Source: CANMXU01 sp052030545 (GTDB taxonomy: Bacteria > Pseudomonadota > Gammaproteobacteria > Enterobacterales > Alteromonadaceae). Taken from it: 64,000 nucleotides of DNA. The notes under the pieces are model-generated. The model was not told where the DNA came from. It was given only the letters and a program-made list of their open reading frames with translations, and searched no databases. The translations under genes were made by a program, and so were the position numbers. Positions within the stretch are counted from its first letter, which is position 1; each line of letters begins with the position of its first letter. The stretch is from contig NZ_JBPDIH010000002.1 in NCBI RefSeq assembly GCF_052030545.1, positions 592,791 through 656,790 on the forward strand, written 5' to 3'. This document shows, piece by piece, positions 43,311-51,628 of the stretch.

Positions 43311-43940
43311 ATGAGCGAAAATTCAACAGCATTAAATCAAATTAACCAAATGTTAACCATGCAAGACGCAATGAATTCACGCGTGAGTGAAACATGGCGC
43401 GACAATGGCTACGAATGGTATCGCGCCATTTGGGTTGAATGTGCAGAAATGTTAGATCACCACGGTTGGAAATGGTGGAAACATCAAGAAATTGACGTTG
43501 CGCAAGTGCAACTTGAATTAGTCGATATTTTTCATTTTGGTTTAAGCTTACGCTTAATGACAGGCGCTGATGTAACAGATATTGCTAATGAGCTAGCCGC
43601 TGAACTTACCCAAGGTTCAGACGAAAGCGACTTTAAAATTGCGTTAGAAAACTTGGCATCTGCAGCGGTAAGCAATAAAGCCTTTGACGCTATCGCACTT
43701 GCCGATTGCATGCGTTTAATGAATATGGATTTAAACGAGCTATTTAAACAATACGTGGGCAAAAACACGTTAAACTTCTTCCGTCAAGATCACGGTTATA
43801 AAGACGGCAGTTACATTAAAGTGTGGCACGGTGAAGAAGATAATGAAGTATTAGCTAAGTTGGTGAACAGCCTTGATGTGACAGCGTCAGATTTTCAACA
43901 GCAGTTATATCAAGCGTTAGAAGCTAAATACCCTAGCTAA
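43311..43940 (+). CDS. dut: Dimeric dUTP diphosphatase
   Basis: All-alpha dUTPase of the MazG-related dimeric type, 209 residues. It hydrolyses dUTP to dUMP. The metal-binding helices carry WVECAEMLDHHGWKWWK and VQLELVDIFHFGLSL (ExxE and ExxD patterns), and a later RQDHGYKDGSYIKVW closes the site. This differs from the trimeric beta-type Dut of E. coli. The start is the ATG at 43311. It is a single gene. Confidence 0.88.
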   Translation: MSENSTALNQINQMLTMQDAMNSRVSETWRDNGYEWYRAIWVECAEMLDHHGWKWWKHQEIDVAQVQLELVDIFHFGLSLRLMTGADVTDIANELAAELTQGSDESDFKIALENLASAAVSNKAFDAIALADCMRLMNMDLNELFKQYVGKNTLNFFRQDHGYKDGSYIKVWHGEEDNEVLAKLVNSLDVTASDFQQQLYQALEAKYPS

Positions 43941-44057
43941 GCCATTAAAATTAAGCCTGTTTCTATATAAAACATCTCTGGCACAAATAGTGCTTATTCA
44001 AGTTATTACTATGACGCTAATCAATAACGTCAAGAATTTGAACTGCCGGAGATGTAT

Positions 44058-44729
44058 ATGGAACTTATTCTATTTGCCATGATCAGCCTGATTGTTGTGG
44101 TCGCGATGTTAGCCAGTCGCCTAAATGACAACAGCTTCCCCTTCCCTTTTGACAGCAAGGCCAGTGTATTTACTCCCGCTGAGAAGAACTTTCAAATATT
44201 AGTTGAACAAGCGGTCGGCCCTAAATACCGGGTGATTAATCGAGTAAAATTATCTGACATTGTTGCTGTACGTAAAGGCGTTTCAAGTCGTGCTAGCCAA
44301 ACAGCAGTTAATAATGCCGAAAATAAGTACCTTGATTTTGTTATTTGCGAACGCGAAACCATGAAATTATTGGGCGCGATTGATTTAGTTGATACGCAAG
44401 GACGTGGCTACAAACTCAAGAAAGATTGGTTTGTCAGTGGTGCACTGGAAGCGGCGTCAATTCCGCATGTGCGCATCAAAGTAAAAGCTAATTATACTGT
44501 AGCCGAAATTCGCGCCTGCATTCATAGCCGCATAATGGGTAAGTTTACGGTAAAACCTAAAGTAGAGGGTAAGGTGATCCCTGCGCCAATGATCAAAGAT
44601 AGATCAAAAAATATTGGTGCAATAAGCCCTACCGCTGCGAGAGCAAAAGCGAAAGCAAACGCGCTCCAGTTGGCGAGTAAGCCTAGTGTGCGCACACCTG
44701 AGCCAAACATGGCTGCTTTGCCACATTAA
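44058..44729 (+). CDS. DUF2726 membrane-anchored protein
   Basis: Product of 223 residues with an N-terminal membrane helix (MELILFAMISLIVVVAML), then DUF2726, a restriction-endonuclease-like fold (VDLIV-type core seen as YLDFVICERETMKLLGAIDL). A basic, low-complexity C-terminal tail follows. GGAG at 44045-44048 puts the start at the second ATG, 44058. The function is unknown. Confidence 0.8.
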   Translation: MELILFAMISLIVVVAMLASRLNDNSFPFPFDSKASVFTPAEKNFQILVEQAVGPKYRVINRVKLSDIVAVRKGVSSRASQTAVNNAENKYLDFVICERETMKLLGAIDLVDTQGRGYKLKKDWFVSGALEAASIPHVRIKVKANYTVAEIRACIHSRIMGKFTVKPKVEGKVIPAPMIKDRSKNIGAISPTAARAKAKANALQLASKPSVRTPEPNMAALPH

Positions 44730-44765
44730 AACAATAAAACACTAGCTCACTAAAACAATAAAAAC

Positions 44766-44800
44766 TAAGCCTTAACTGTTTCGCAGTTGAGGCTTTTTTA
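44766..44800 (+). terminator. Terminator of the DUF2726 gene
   Basis: AAGCCTTAACTG / CAGTTGAGGCTT hairpin with a TTTCG-type loop, then TTTT. Confidence 0.85.
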
Positions 44801-44914
44801 TTACCCATGACAAGCCGCAAGCGTTGTTGATTAACAACAGAGTTAATTTTTAATCTAGGCTTAGCCGCGCTATAATCCCCTGCAATATTTACAACGCATT
44901 CACTTGGAAAAATC

Positions 44915-45625
44915 ATGAAAGCAGGCATTATTGGCGCAATGGAGCCAGAAGTTGCTATTTTAAAAAGCAAACTTACCAATATCGAAACCTCAGAAATTGC
45001 AGGTTACCAGTTTTATCAAGGGCAACTTGACGGTAACGATGTCGTTATTGTGCAATCAGGCATTGGTAAAGTTGCAGCGGCATTAGCAACCGCATTATTG
45101 ATCGACAAATTTTCACCTGACTATGTAGTAAATACAGGTTCTGCCGGCGGATTTGAACAATCATTAAAAGTTGGTGATATTGTTATCAGCGATGAAGTAA
45201 GGTATCACGATGTCGACTTGACCGCATTCGGTTATGAAGTAGGTCAACTTCCTGCAAATCCACCAGCCTATATTCCGCATCCTCAGTTAGTGGAGGCGGC
45301 AAAAGCAGGTATTAGTTCACTTGAAAATATTCAAACACTCGTGGGTTTAATTACTACAGGTGATACCTTTATGACCGCAGAAGACGATATCGCCAAAGCG
45401 AGAAAAAATTTCCCAACCATGGCAGCTGTTGAAATGGAAGGCGCCGCCATTGCCCATACTTGTCATCAATTTAAAGTACCCTTTGTCGTTATTCGCTCGA
45501 TGTCTGATATTGCCGGAAAAGAATCGCCAACCTCTTTTGAAGCCTACTTAGAAACAGCCTCGGTAAATTCGTCACAATTAGTGCTGAATATGTTAAATGC
45601 TTTACAAGGGAAATCATTAAGCTAA
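44915..45625 (+). CDS. mtnN: 5'-methylthioadenosine/S-adenosylhomocysteine nucleosidase
   Basis: Cleaves adenine from MTA and SAH in the SAM salvage and activated methyl cycle, in the cytoplasm. The 236-residue product begins MKAGIIGAMEPEVAIL (catalytic E12 region), and has VNTGSAGGFEQSLKVGD, a substrate-binding VEMEGAAIAH (E174-type) and RSMSDIAGKE with the catalytic Asp. It is the first gene of a run with the CbiB-like, rhodanese and TRIC genes, with gaps of 14-35 bp. Confidence 0.95.
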   Translation: MKAGIIGAMEPEVAILKSKLTNIETSEIAGYQFYQGQLDGNDVVIVQSGIGKVAAALATALLIDKFSPDYVVNTGSAGGFEQSLKVGDIVISDEVRYHDVDLTAFGYEVGQLPANPPAYIPHPQLVEAAKAGISSLENIQTLVGLITTGDTFMTAEDDIAKARKNFPTMAAVEMEGAAIAHTCHQFKVPFVVIRSMSDIAGKESPTSFEAYLETASVNSSQLVLNMLNALQGKSLS

Positions 45626-45657
45626 TATCAGCTTAAAACAATAAAAGAGCCACTATC

Positions 45658-46620
45658 ATGGCAAGTTTTGCTGAACTCCCTTCTTGGCTACAATCGGTGT
45701 TAATGGCTTTTACCGTTATTTTAATAAAAGCCATTTTAACTCACTTGGTTGCTCACCAACCTTGGCGTTTTTTTCAGTTCTATTGCCAAAGCTTAGCCAA
45801 TAAAGTTAACAAGGCTGAAAATAGCCATAGCCAACAAACCGTTGCTGGCCTTGTTGCTTTTGCTATAACTTTCGCTCCTCTTGTGGCGATATTATGGCTC
45901 TTTGAAACTTTCGTTGCAGTGCTGTGGCTCTGGCAAGGATTTCTCCTTTATATTGCGATTGACGGCGTCGACTTATTCAGCCAAAACAAAAAAATTGCTA
46001 ACGCCTTATCTGCTCAACAAAAGTACCACGCGAAACAACTCCTGCAGCCTTTTTTATTACGTGAGTCAGAAAAGCTTTCAAGCTTAGGCTTAACCAAAGC
46101 CAGCATTGAAATGCAATTATTACGCATTGGCCAACAGCTAATTACAACGGTATTTTTCTTTTTGCTTTTAGGGCCGCTTGCAGCGATAAGCTATCGAATA
46201 ATTCTAGAGATGAGCTACAGCTGGAATACCAAAGAAGCTCGTTTTTTTGCATTTGGCGATCGCCCTAAAACCATTAGTTATTTACTACAATGGCTGCCAA
46301 TGAGAGTGTATGGATTTTGCCTGCTGCTGAGTACCTTAGGCCAAGGTTTTGTGCTTAATTGGCGGTTAGTTAGCCCTCACTTTTTCAAACTAAATAATGA
46401 CTTTGTTCTTCACATACAAGCCTTAGCATTAGGCTGTCGGCTTGGCGGTGTTGCTATGTACCAAGGTGAAAAGCTGCGCAGGAAGAGCTTTAATGATCAA
46501 GGAAAACAACCTGAGATCACTGATATTATTCATGCATCGTCTCGAATTAAATACATCTTAGTGCTGTTAAGTATTTGCTTTTTTCTGGCAATATTTGCAG
46601 CGCTAACCGTTGCACCATAA
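45658..46620 (+). CDS. CbiB/CobD-like membrane protein
   Basis: Inner-membrane protein of 320 residues with about five hydrophobic segments and overall similarity to the cobalamin-synthesis CbiB/CobD family (SSLGLTKASIEMQLLRIGQQ, LLLGPLAAISYRIILEMSYS, ARFFAFGDRPKTISYLLQWL). The diagnostic SRDT and ExxAEN motifs of true CbiB are not present, and no other cob gene is nearby. It lies in the mtnN run. I infer a divergent paralog with another role, since B12 synthesis is not supported. Confidence 0.7.
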   Translation: MASFAELPSWLQSVLMAFTVILIKAILTHLVAHQPWRFFQFYCQSLANKVNKAENSHSQQTVAGLVAFAITFAPLVAILWLFETFVAVLWLWQGFLLYIAIDGVDLFSQNKKIANALSAQQKYHAKQLLQPFLLRESEKLSSLGLTKASIEMQLLRIGQQLITTVFFFLLLGPLAAISYRIILEMSYSWNTKEARFFAFGDRPKTISYLLQWLPMRVYGFCLLLSTLGQGFVLNWRLVSPHFFKLNNDFVLHIQALALGCRLGGVAMYQGEKLRRKSFNDQGKQPEITDIIHASSRIKYILVLLSICFFLAIFAALTVAP

Positions 46621-46655
46621 AGTAATAAACAACAAGCATCATTTAAGGATATTTT

Positions 46656-47045
46656 ATGAACAAAATTAAACAATTTGCTTTGCTATTCGCCATTATAATG
46701 CCGGCCTGTTTTGCACAAACACCAAACATGTCACAAGCACAATTACTCAGTTTGATGAATGCACCAACACCTTACGACTTAGTCGTGCTTGATGTGCGTT
46801 CTGCAGAAGAATATGCGCAAGGTCATATTAAAGGTGCGATTAATATTAGCCACAACAACATGGCTGAGCAATACCACAAGCTCAGTCAATTTAAAGATAA
46901 AACCCTTGTTGTTTATTGTCGTTCAGGTCGCAGAGCAGGTATTGCAGAAGCCATATTGGCCGAGAAAGGTTTTACCCGTATACGTCACCTAAGTGGCGAC
47001 ATGAAAGCGTGGCAAGCCGAAGGTTTACCCTTAGTAACTGAATAA
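46656..47045 (+). CDS. Periplasmic rhodanese-domain protein
   Basis: Single-domain sulfurtransferase of 129 residues with a signal peptide (1-20, MPACFA/QT) and a complete rhodanese domain. It has DVRSAEEYAQGHIKGA, and the active-site loop VVYCRSGRRA with C88. The export signal puts it in the periplasm, where it may act on sulfane sulfur or thiols. AAGGA precedes the ATG. It is part of the mtnN run. Confidence 0.88.
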   Translation: MNKIKQFALLFAIIMPACFAQTPNMSQAQLLSLMNAPTPYDLVVLDVRSAEEYAQGHIKGAINISHNNMAEQYHKLSQFKDKTLVVYCRSGRRAGIAEAILAEKGFTRIRHLSGDMKAWQAEGLPLVTE

Positions 47046-47059
47046 TTTATTAAAGTAAT

Positions 47060-47686
47060 ATGATACAACTACTCTTTTGGTTAGATATTTTTGGCATTGT
47101 TGTTTTTGCCTTATCTGGTGCATTAATGGCAGGTCGATATAAACTCGATCCTTTTGGCGTAGTTGTCTTAGCCGCAGTAACTGCAATTGGCGGCGGTACG
47201 ATTCGCGACGTTATTTTGCAAACCCCCGTATTTTGGGTCGTTAAGCCCTATTACTTACTGGTAATTTTAATCACTGCCCTGCTCACTATTTTGTTGATCA
47301 GAGAGCCTAAACGTATTCCTAAACGCTTTTTACTAATAGCCGATGCCTTTGGCTTGGCACTATTTGCCGTGTTAGGCACCGAAAAGGCGCTTTCTTTAGG
47401 TACGCCTGCATTAGTTGCGGTAGTCATGGGAACAATAACTGGCGTTGCCGGCGGCATGATACGCGATGTATTGTGTAATGTGATCCCAATGATTTTACGA
47501 CAAGAAATTTACGCAACAGCAGCAATATTTGGCGGGGTAATTTATGTTGCCCTTCAATATTTAGGAGTAGCCGAGCACATTGCGGTGATGAGTGGTATTT
47601 TTGGCGCGTTAATTTTAAGACTTGCGGGCATTTATTGGAAAGTATCATTGCCCGCTTTTCATATTGATGACGATGAAGAGAAATAA
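47060..47686 (+). CDS. TRIC/UPF0126 family membrane protein
   Basis: Protein of 208 residues with seven membrane helices and the internal repeat of the trimeric intracellular cation-channel-like family (GGGTIRDVILQ in the first half, AGGMIRDVLCN in the second). The E. coli relatives are YicG and YadS. In E. coli these have been linked to glycine uptake, while other bacterial members are potassium-permeable channels. The role here is open. It starts 14 bp after the rhodanese gene. The stop codon abuts the heptamer array. Confidence 0.85.
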   Translation: MIQLLFWLDIFGIVVFALSGALMAGRYKLDPFGVVVLAAVTAIGGGTIRDVILQTPVFWVVKPYYLLVILITALLTILLIREPKRIPKRFLLIADAFGLALFAVLGTEKALSLGTPALVAVVMGTITGVAGGMIRDVLCNVIPMILRQEIYATAAIFGGVIYVALQYLGVAEHIAVMSGIFGALILRLAGIYWKVSLPAFHIDDDEEK

Positions 47687-47692
47687 GCTGAA

Positions 47693-47895
47693 GTAGCTTA
47701 TTGTTTATTGCTTAACAGTTATTTCTTATAGCTTACAGCTTCCTACTTTTTACTTAAAGCTTTTTACTTAAAGCTTTTTACTTAAAGCTCATTGCTTACG
47801 GCTTACTGCTTAACACTTGCAGCTTATCGCTTACTGCTTACTGCTTATTGCTTACGGCTTACTGCTTAAAGCTTACCGCTTATTGCTTAACGCTA
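47693..47895. repeat. 7-nt periodic array, 29 units (NNNRCTT)
   Basis: Twenty-nine consecutive heptamers in one register without an indel. Nineteen end in GCTT and five more in ACTT. Typical units are ACTGCTT, ATTGCTT, AAAGCTT, ACGGCTT and TTTACTT. The array begins 6 bp after the stop codon of the TRIC gene (47686) and ends at the base before the stop codon of the convergent rraB gene (47896), so it makes up the whole intergenic space. It is non-coding, with stops in all frames on the minus strand. Confidence 0.93.
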
Positions 47896-48219
47896 TTAAG
47901 CTTCAATTCCCCAGCCGTCGTTATAGCCGTCAAACTTTGCGGCAATTTGCTCAAATTCAGTTTCTTTAGTAACAATATCATCATAGTTAGGCTGCATCGT
48001 TACGGTACAGTCTAGGTCCCATACATTTGGGATCTCGTCTGGGTGAACATTTACTTTAACTTGCGGTTTATGCTCAGCTAAAAATGCCGCCATTGCTTGC
48101 GCTTGCTGTTCTTTTTCAAACAGTTGAAAAAAAACCACTTCATGTACTTGGCTTAAATCTATGCCAGCTTCCTGCATTTCGGCCAATACCATACCGGTAT
48201 CATCATTTGGAAAAGTCAT
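47896..48219 (-). CDS. rraB: Ribonuclease E inhibitor RraB
   Basis: Acidic protein of 107 residues that binds RNase E and modulates mRNA decay. Family features are the start MTFPNDDTGMVLAEMQEAGI, the central VVFFQLFEKEQQAQAM, and the C-terminal EFEQIAAKFDGYNDGWGIEA. The frame opens at a TTG at 48240, but the ATG at 48219 fits homologs. Neither has a clear ribosome site. Its stop is the last boundary of the heptamer array. Confidence 0.88.
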   Translation of the reverse strand: MTFPNDDTGMVLAEMQEAGIDLSQVHEVVFFQLFEKEQQAQAMAAFLAEHKPQVKVNVHPDEIPNVWDLDCTVTMQPNYDDIVTKETEFEQIAAKFDGYNDGWGIEA

Positions 48220-48334
48220 CGTTATATAAAACCCAAACAAAACAAAGGTGTTATTATAAACACCCTGACCGCACTTGAATAGCTATTTGCTTGCCCGCGA
48301 ACAAATTGAATGCGCTTAGCTGCAATTATTAACA

Positions 48335-48574
48335 TCACGAATGCGCTCGCCCAGCCAACTTAACATAACAACGTTGACTGATAACATAACAGCCTGTAGC
48401 TATTATTGATATTGCTAGATGCACTGTAATCGTTAGCCAATGAAAGCTGTCTTGCCACAATAAAATTAAACCGCGTTTATCAATTAAACATAAATCTAAT
48501 AAAGTAATGTGAACAAAGAAAACGCTAAAAATAATTAAGCTTGTTTTTTCAAAGCTGAAAAAACGGGTCAACAT
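48335..48574 (-). CDS. Small two-helix membrane protein
   Basis: Product of 79 residues with two or three hydrophobic stretches (SLIIFSVFFVHITLLDL and WLTITVHLAISIIATGC). The ATG at 48574 overlaps the stop codon of the yeeZ-like gene by one base (TAATG) and has GGAGA eight bases upstream, so translation is coupled. The frame opens further upstream at 48598, inside yeeZ. It is not recognised as a named family. Confidence 0.6.
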   Translation of the reverse strand: MLTRFFSFEKTSLIIFSVFFVHITLLDLCLIDKRGLILLWQDSFHWLTITVHLAISIIATGCYVISQRCYVKLAGRAHS

Positions 48575-49416
48575 TATTGCTCTCCTAGCGCTAGCCACGC
48601 CAGTAAATCGTCATGTTTCATTTGGTAATTTAACTGGGTTTTCGCTTTATGACCCATAACAACTTTACTCAAGGTTTCACTGCTTGCTGGTGAAAATTCA
48701 GGTAACGATAATCCCATCGCTGTTGCTGCCTGCTGATAAAATGATTTTTTACTCACATGAGTATCGTTAACACCGTTAAAAACGCCTGTTGGCGCATCAT
48801 CACCAAGTAACTCAGTGATCAAACCTATTACATCGTCAAGGTGAATTAAATTAACGGCAACCTCACTATTAGCGAGTTGTTTTTTCATTGTTAAAAATCG
48901 GCCTGGGTGGCGCTTCGGACCAATCAAGCCTGCAAGTCTTAATACCGTTGCTTGACCTGAAAACGCCAATGCTGCTTGTTCTGCGCCGGCGAGTATTTCA
49001 ACTTTAGGCGCACTATAGTTGAGCGCGGTTTCTTCATCAACTGAACCTGACAAGCCACCATAGACAGCGGTTGAGCTAATTAGCATAATTTTTTTAGCGA
49101 CAGCTTGTTCTGCACGTTGAACAATTTGCGCTATTTTTTCAGGATAATCGGTTTTACCACGCTTAATTTGTGGCGGCAAACATATCACGATATTTTGTTG
49201 GCTAAAAATAGCGTCGATATCAGCGGCATCTATAGCCTTATCAAATGGTAAAATAAGTTGCAGTGCTTTAGCCCCGGTAGCTTCAATATCGGCAAAGTTT
49301 TCCACACGCTGGCTTGTTGCAATAACAGAACAGCCTTGTTGATGCAGCGATTTTGCTAAAGGTTTGCCTAACCAACCACAACCAATAATGCTGACTGACG
49401 CTAATTCTGATGTCAT
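48574..49416 (-). CDS. NAD-dependent epimerase/dehydratase-like protein (YeeZ-like)
   Basis: Atypical extended SDR of 280 residues with a Rossmann N terminus (VSIIGCGWLGKPLAKSL, a GxGxxG-type motif), ISSTAVYGGLSG for the catalytic Ser/Tyr region, and a C-terminal HLDDVIGLITELLGD block. E. coli YeeZ is the closest known relative, and its substrate is unknown. GGAAAG precedes the ATG. It forms an operon with the small membrane protein gene. Confidence 0.83.
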   Translation of the reverse strand: MTSELASVSIIGCGWLGKPLAKSLHQQGCSVIATSQRVENFADIEATGAKALQLILPFDKAIDAADIDAIFSQQNIVICLPPQIKRGKTDYPEKIAQIVQRAEQAVAKKIMLISSTAVYGGLSGSVDEETALNYSAPKVEILAGAEQAALAFSGQATVLRLAGLIGPKRHPGRFLTMKKQLANSEVAVNLIHLDDVIGLITELLGDDAPTGVFNGVNDTHVSKKSFYQQAATAMGLSLPEFSPASSETLSKVVMGHKAKTQLNYQMKHDDLLAWLALGEQ

Positions 49417-49440
49417 TTTCTTTCCTAATGTTTAAAGCTA

Positions 49441-50337
49441 TTATTTTGCCAATGCCACGTACAAACCTGAAAACGTTGCCACGACATGTTCACCACACAA
49501 AACTTCTACGGTTATATTAAAACGTGCTTTTTTTGAACTCGCTAACGCATGTGCGCTGCCTTTAACTAAATTCACAGAAGTTCTTGCGATTGCCACACCA
49601 TGCAAAGGGGCATGATAACGTATGTTGGCATCGGCTAAAACAATATCCCCTTGATAACCTGCAAGTTCAAGTTGGCAATAGACCCAGCCCCAACCGGTTA
49701 ATGTTGCTAACGTATAAATACTGCCGGCAAACATGGTGTTGTGCAGGTTTTTATTAAAGACAAGATCACAAGAAGTTTGCATGGTTTCACCGTCAAAATG
49801 ACAAACTTCAACGTTCATTGCTTTGCTCATCAAAATAGTTTGATGCCACGTAGCTTGCAATTGTTTCGCTAGCTCTACTTCTTTTGAGCTTTGCTTTAAA
49901 TGGCTGATGGTTTTAATCATCTTAAAATGCTTAATGCTCTGATAGAGCTGATGAGAAAAACCTTGGTTTTGATAATCTAAGGATTGATAAAAACCAAGTG
50001 CATTTTCTCGCGCATTTAAGCTAATTTCACAACACCCCAAAGTTAATGCAAGTTGTTCAAGTGCTATGAGTATTTGCCTGCCAAAACCTTTGCCTTGTGC
50101 TTGTTCAGCAACCGCCATGTACCTAATTTGCGCTTGGTGTTGGCTAACTAAATGCAATCTTGCCACCGCAACTATGGTATTATTTTCATCAACCAAGATA
50201 CGATGATAACTTTGCTGTTCTAACTCATCCTGTTCACTACCTTCGGGCTGTTGCCAAGGCTGACGCAAAATACGCCAACGCAAATGATAATATTGCTGCA
50301 ACTCTTGTTCACTTATCGGTGCTCGACATTCGATCAT
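49441..50337 (-). CDS. Bifunctional GNAT acetyltransferase/YiiD hotdog thioesterase
   Basis: Fusion protein of 298 residues. Residues 1-145 form a GNAT N-acetyltransferase (acetyl-CoA loop AVAEQAQGKGFGRQILIALE). Residues 155-298 form the YiiD C-terminal hotdog thioesterase-like domain (VFNKNLHNTMFAGSIYTLAT). This matches E. coli YiiD in both order and length. In E. coli yihY, dtd and yiiD are neighbours, and all three are found within 4 kb here, which supports orthology. Confidence 0.87.
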   Translation of the reverse strand: MIECRAPISEQELQQYYHLRWRILRQPWQQPEGSEQDELEQQSYHRILVDENNTIVAVARLHLVSQHQAQIRYMAVAEQAQGKGFGRQILIALEQLALTLGCCEISLNARENALGFYQSLDYQNQGFSHQLYQSIKHFKMIKTISHLKQSSKEVELAKQLQATWHQTILMSKAMNVEVCHFDGETMQTSCDLVFNKNLHNTMFAGSIYTLATLTGWGWVYCQLELAGYQGDIVLADANIRYHAPLHGVAIARTSVNLVKGSAHALASSKKARFNITVEVLCGEHVVATFSGLYVALAK

Positions 50338-50386
50338 TAGCTATGCTTAACCTTACTTATTAATTTTTGGAGGTTATCTCACTTAT

Positions 50387-51154
50387 ATGCGCTTAACTCA
50401 GCATCTAAACCAAGGCAGCTTATTGTACTTTGATCAGCAACACGAAAAACTATCGGTAAGCCAAAATAATCATTATCGTTGGCTAGCCTTTGATAATGTT
50501 ATTCAAAGCGTGATGAGCCGAAGATTACCTAATAAGCTGACCTTGCCACACCATAGCGCATTGTTATTACCGTTAATTTTCTTTAAACCTAAAAGCCTTT
50601 TAGAGTTTGGCTTAGGTGGCGGTAATATCGCTAGGTTTATGCATGGTTTAAACGAGAGCATCGACTTTACCAGTATTGAACGCTCCCCTCGGGTAGTCGA
50701 GGCATTTAAGCAATTTTTTAATCCAGATGCGATCAAGATTAATATTATCAGCGATGAAGATATTAGCCAAAGCAAACGCTTACAAAAACGTGCTAATCAA
50801 TGGTTAATATATGATATTTATCGGGCAGAAAATGGCGCCTTAAATTATTGTGATAAGCAGTTACTTAAGTTGGTCAATCAACTGTCAGCCAGTGCCTGTT
50901 TGTCGATAAACTTGGTCGACATTTCAGACGAGCACATTAACCGTTTGTTAATGGATTTAACCAGCCAATTGTCAAATCACACATTAAGTTATTTTAATGT
51001 GCCCCATTACCAAAATGTCATTGTGCATATTTTACCGCAGCACTTTACCCATACTAATGAGATAATTAACAGCAACAGTTACCTATCCGAACGTTTACAG
51101 CAAAGATGGCTTAAATTTTGGCAACACGGACATCACAGCAGTATCCACAATTAA
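50387..51154 (+). CDS. Spermidine-synthase-like methyltransferase-fold protein
   Basis: Product of 255 residues with the SAM-binding type core SLLEFGLGGGNIARFMHG and acidic SIERSPRVVEAFKQFF, resembling spermidine synthases (SpeE). The N-terminal tetramerisation region is reduced to about 60 residues. The catalytic-aspartate region reads IYDIYRAENG in place of DGF/DST forms, so polyamine synthesis is unproven. It is flanked by the divergent yiiD-like gene and the convergent dtd gene, whose stop is 4 bp away. Confidence 0.72.
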   Translation: MRLTQHLNQGSLLYFDQQHEKLSVSQNNHYRWLAFDNVIQSVMSRRLPNKLTLPHHSALLLPLIFFKPKSLLEFGLGGGNIARFMHGLNESIDFTSIERSPRVVEAFKQFFNPDAIKINIISDEDISQSKRLQKRANQWLIYDIYRAENGALNYCDKQLLKLVNQLSASACLSINLVDISDEHINRLLMDLTSQLSNHTLSYFNVPHYQNVIVHILPQHFTHTNEIINSNSYLSERLQQRWLKFWQHGHHSSIHN

Positions 51155-51158
51155 CAGT

Positions 51159-51596
51159 TTAGATAGTTAACGAGATAGTAACAGGTCCATCGTTTAGTAG
51201 CCTTACCTTCATATCTGCACCAAATTGCCCAGTTGGCACAACAAAACCTAAGCTGCGAAGGTGTTGGCAAAAGGCTTGGTATAAACTTTTACCAAGCTCA
51301 GGGCTTGCCGCTTTAGTAAAGCTTGGGCGCATACCACGAGAAGTATCTGCCGCTAAGGTAAATTGTGAAACCACCAGAATATCGCCACCACTTTGTTTGA
51401 CGTTTAAGTTCATTTTACCGGCGTCGTCTTCAAAAATTCGGTAACCCGCGACACGCTCGGCTAGGCGCTTTGCTTTTGCCAAAGTATCTTCTGGCTCAAC
51501 CGCAAGCAAGACCAATAAGCCATTATCAATCTCACCAATAATTTCATTGTCAACAGTAACACTTGCTTCGCTAACACGCTGTAATAACGCAATCAT
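51159..51596 (-). CDS. dtd: D-aminoacyl-tRNA deacylase
   Basis: Proofreading enzyme of 145 residues that removes D-amino acids and glycine mischarged on tRNA. Both active-site motifs are visible: SQFTLAADTSRGMRPSF and the Gly-cisPro motif NDGPVTISL at the C terminus. It is the third gene of a yihY-pip-dtd run on the minus strand. Confidence 0.95.
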   Translation of the reverse strand: MIALLQRVSEASVTVDNEIIGEIDNGLLVLLAVEPEDTLAKAKRLAERVAGYRIFEDDAGKMNLNVKQSGGDILVVSQFTLAADTSRGMRPSFTKAASPELGKSLYQAFCQHLRSLGFVVPTGQFGADMKVRLLNDGPVTISLTI

Positions 51597-51628
51597 AACA
51601 TCTTAAATAATCGTAATATTTGCGCCAA

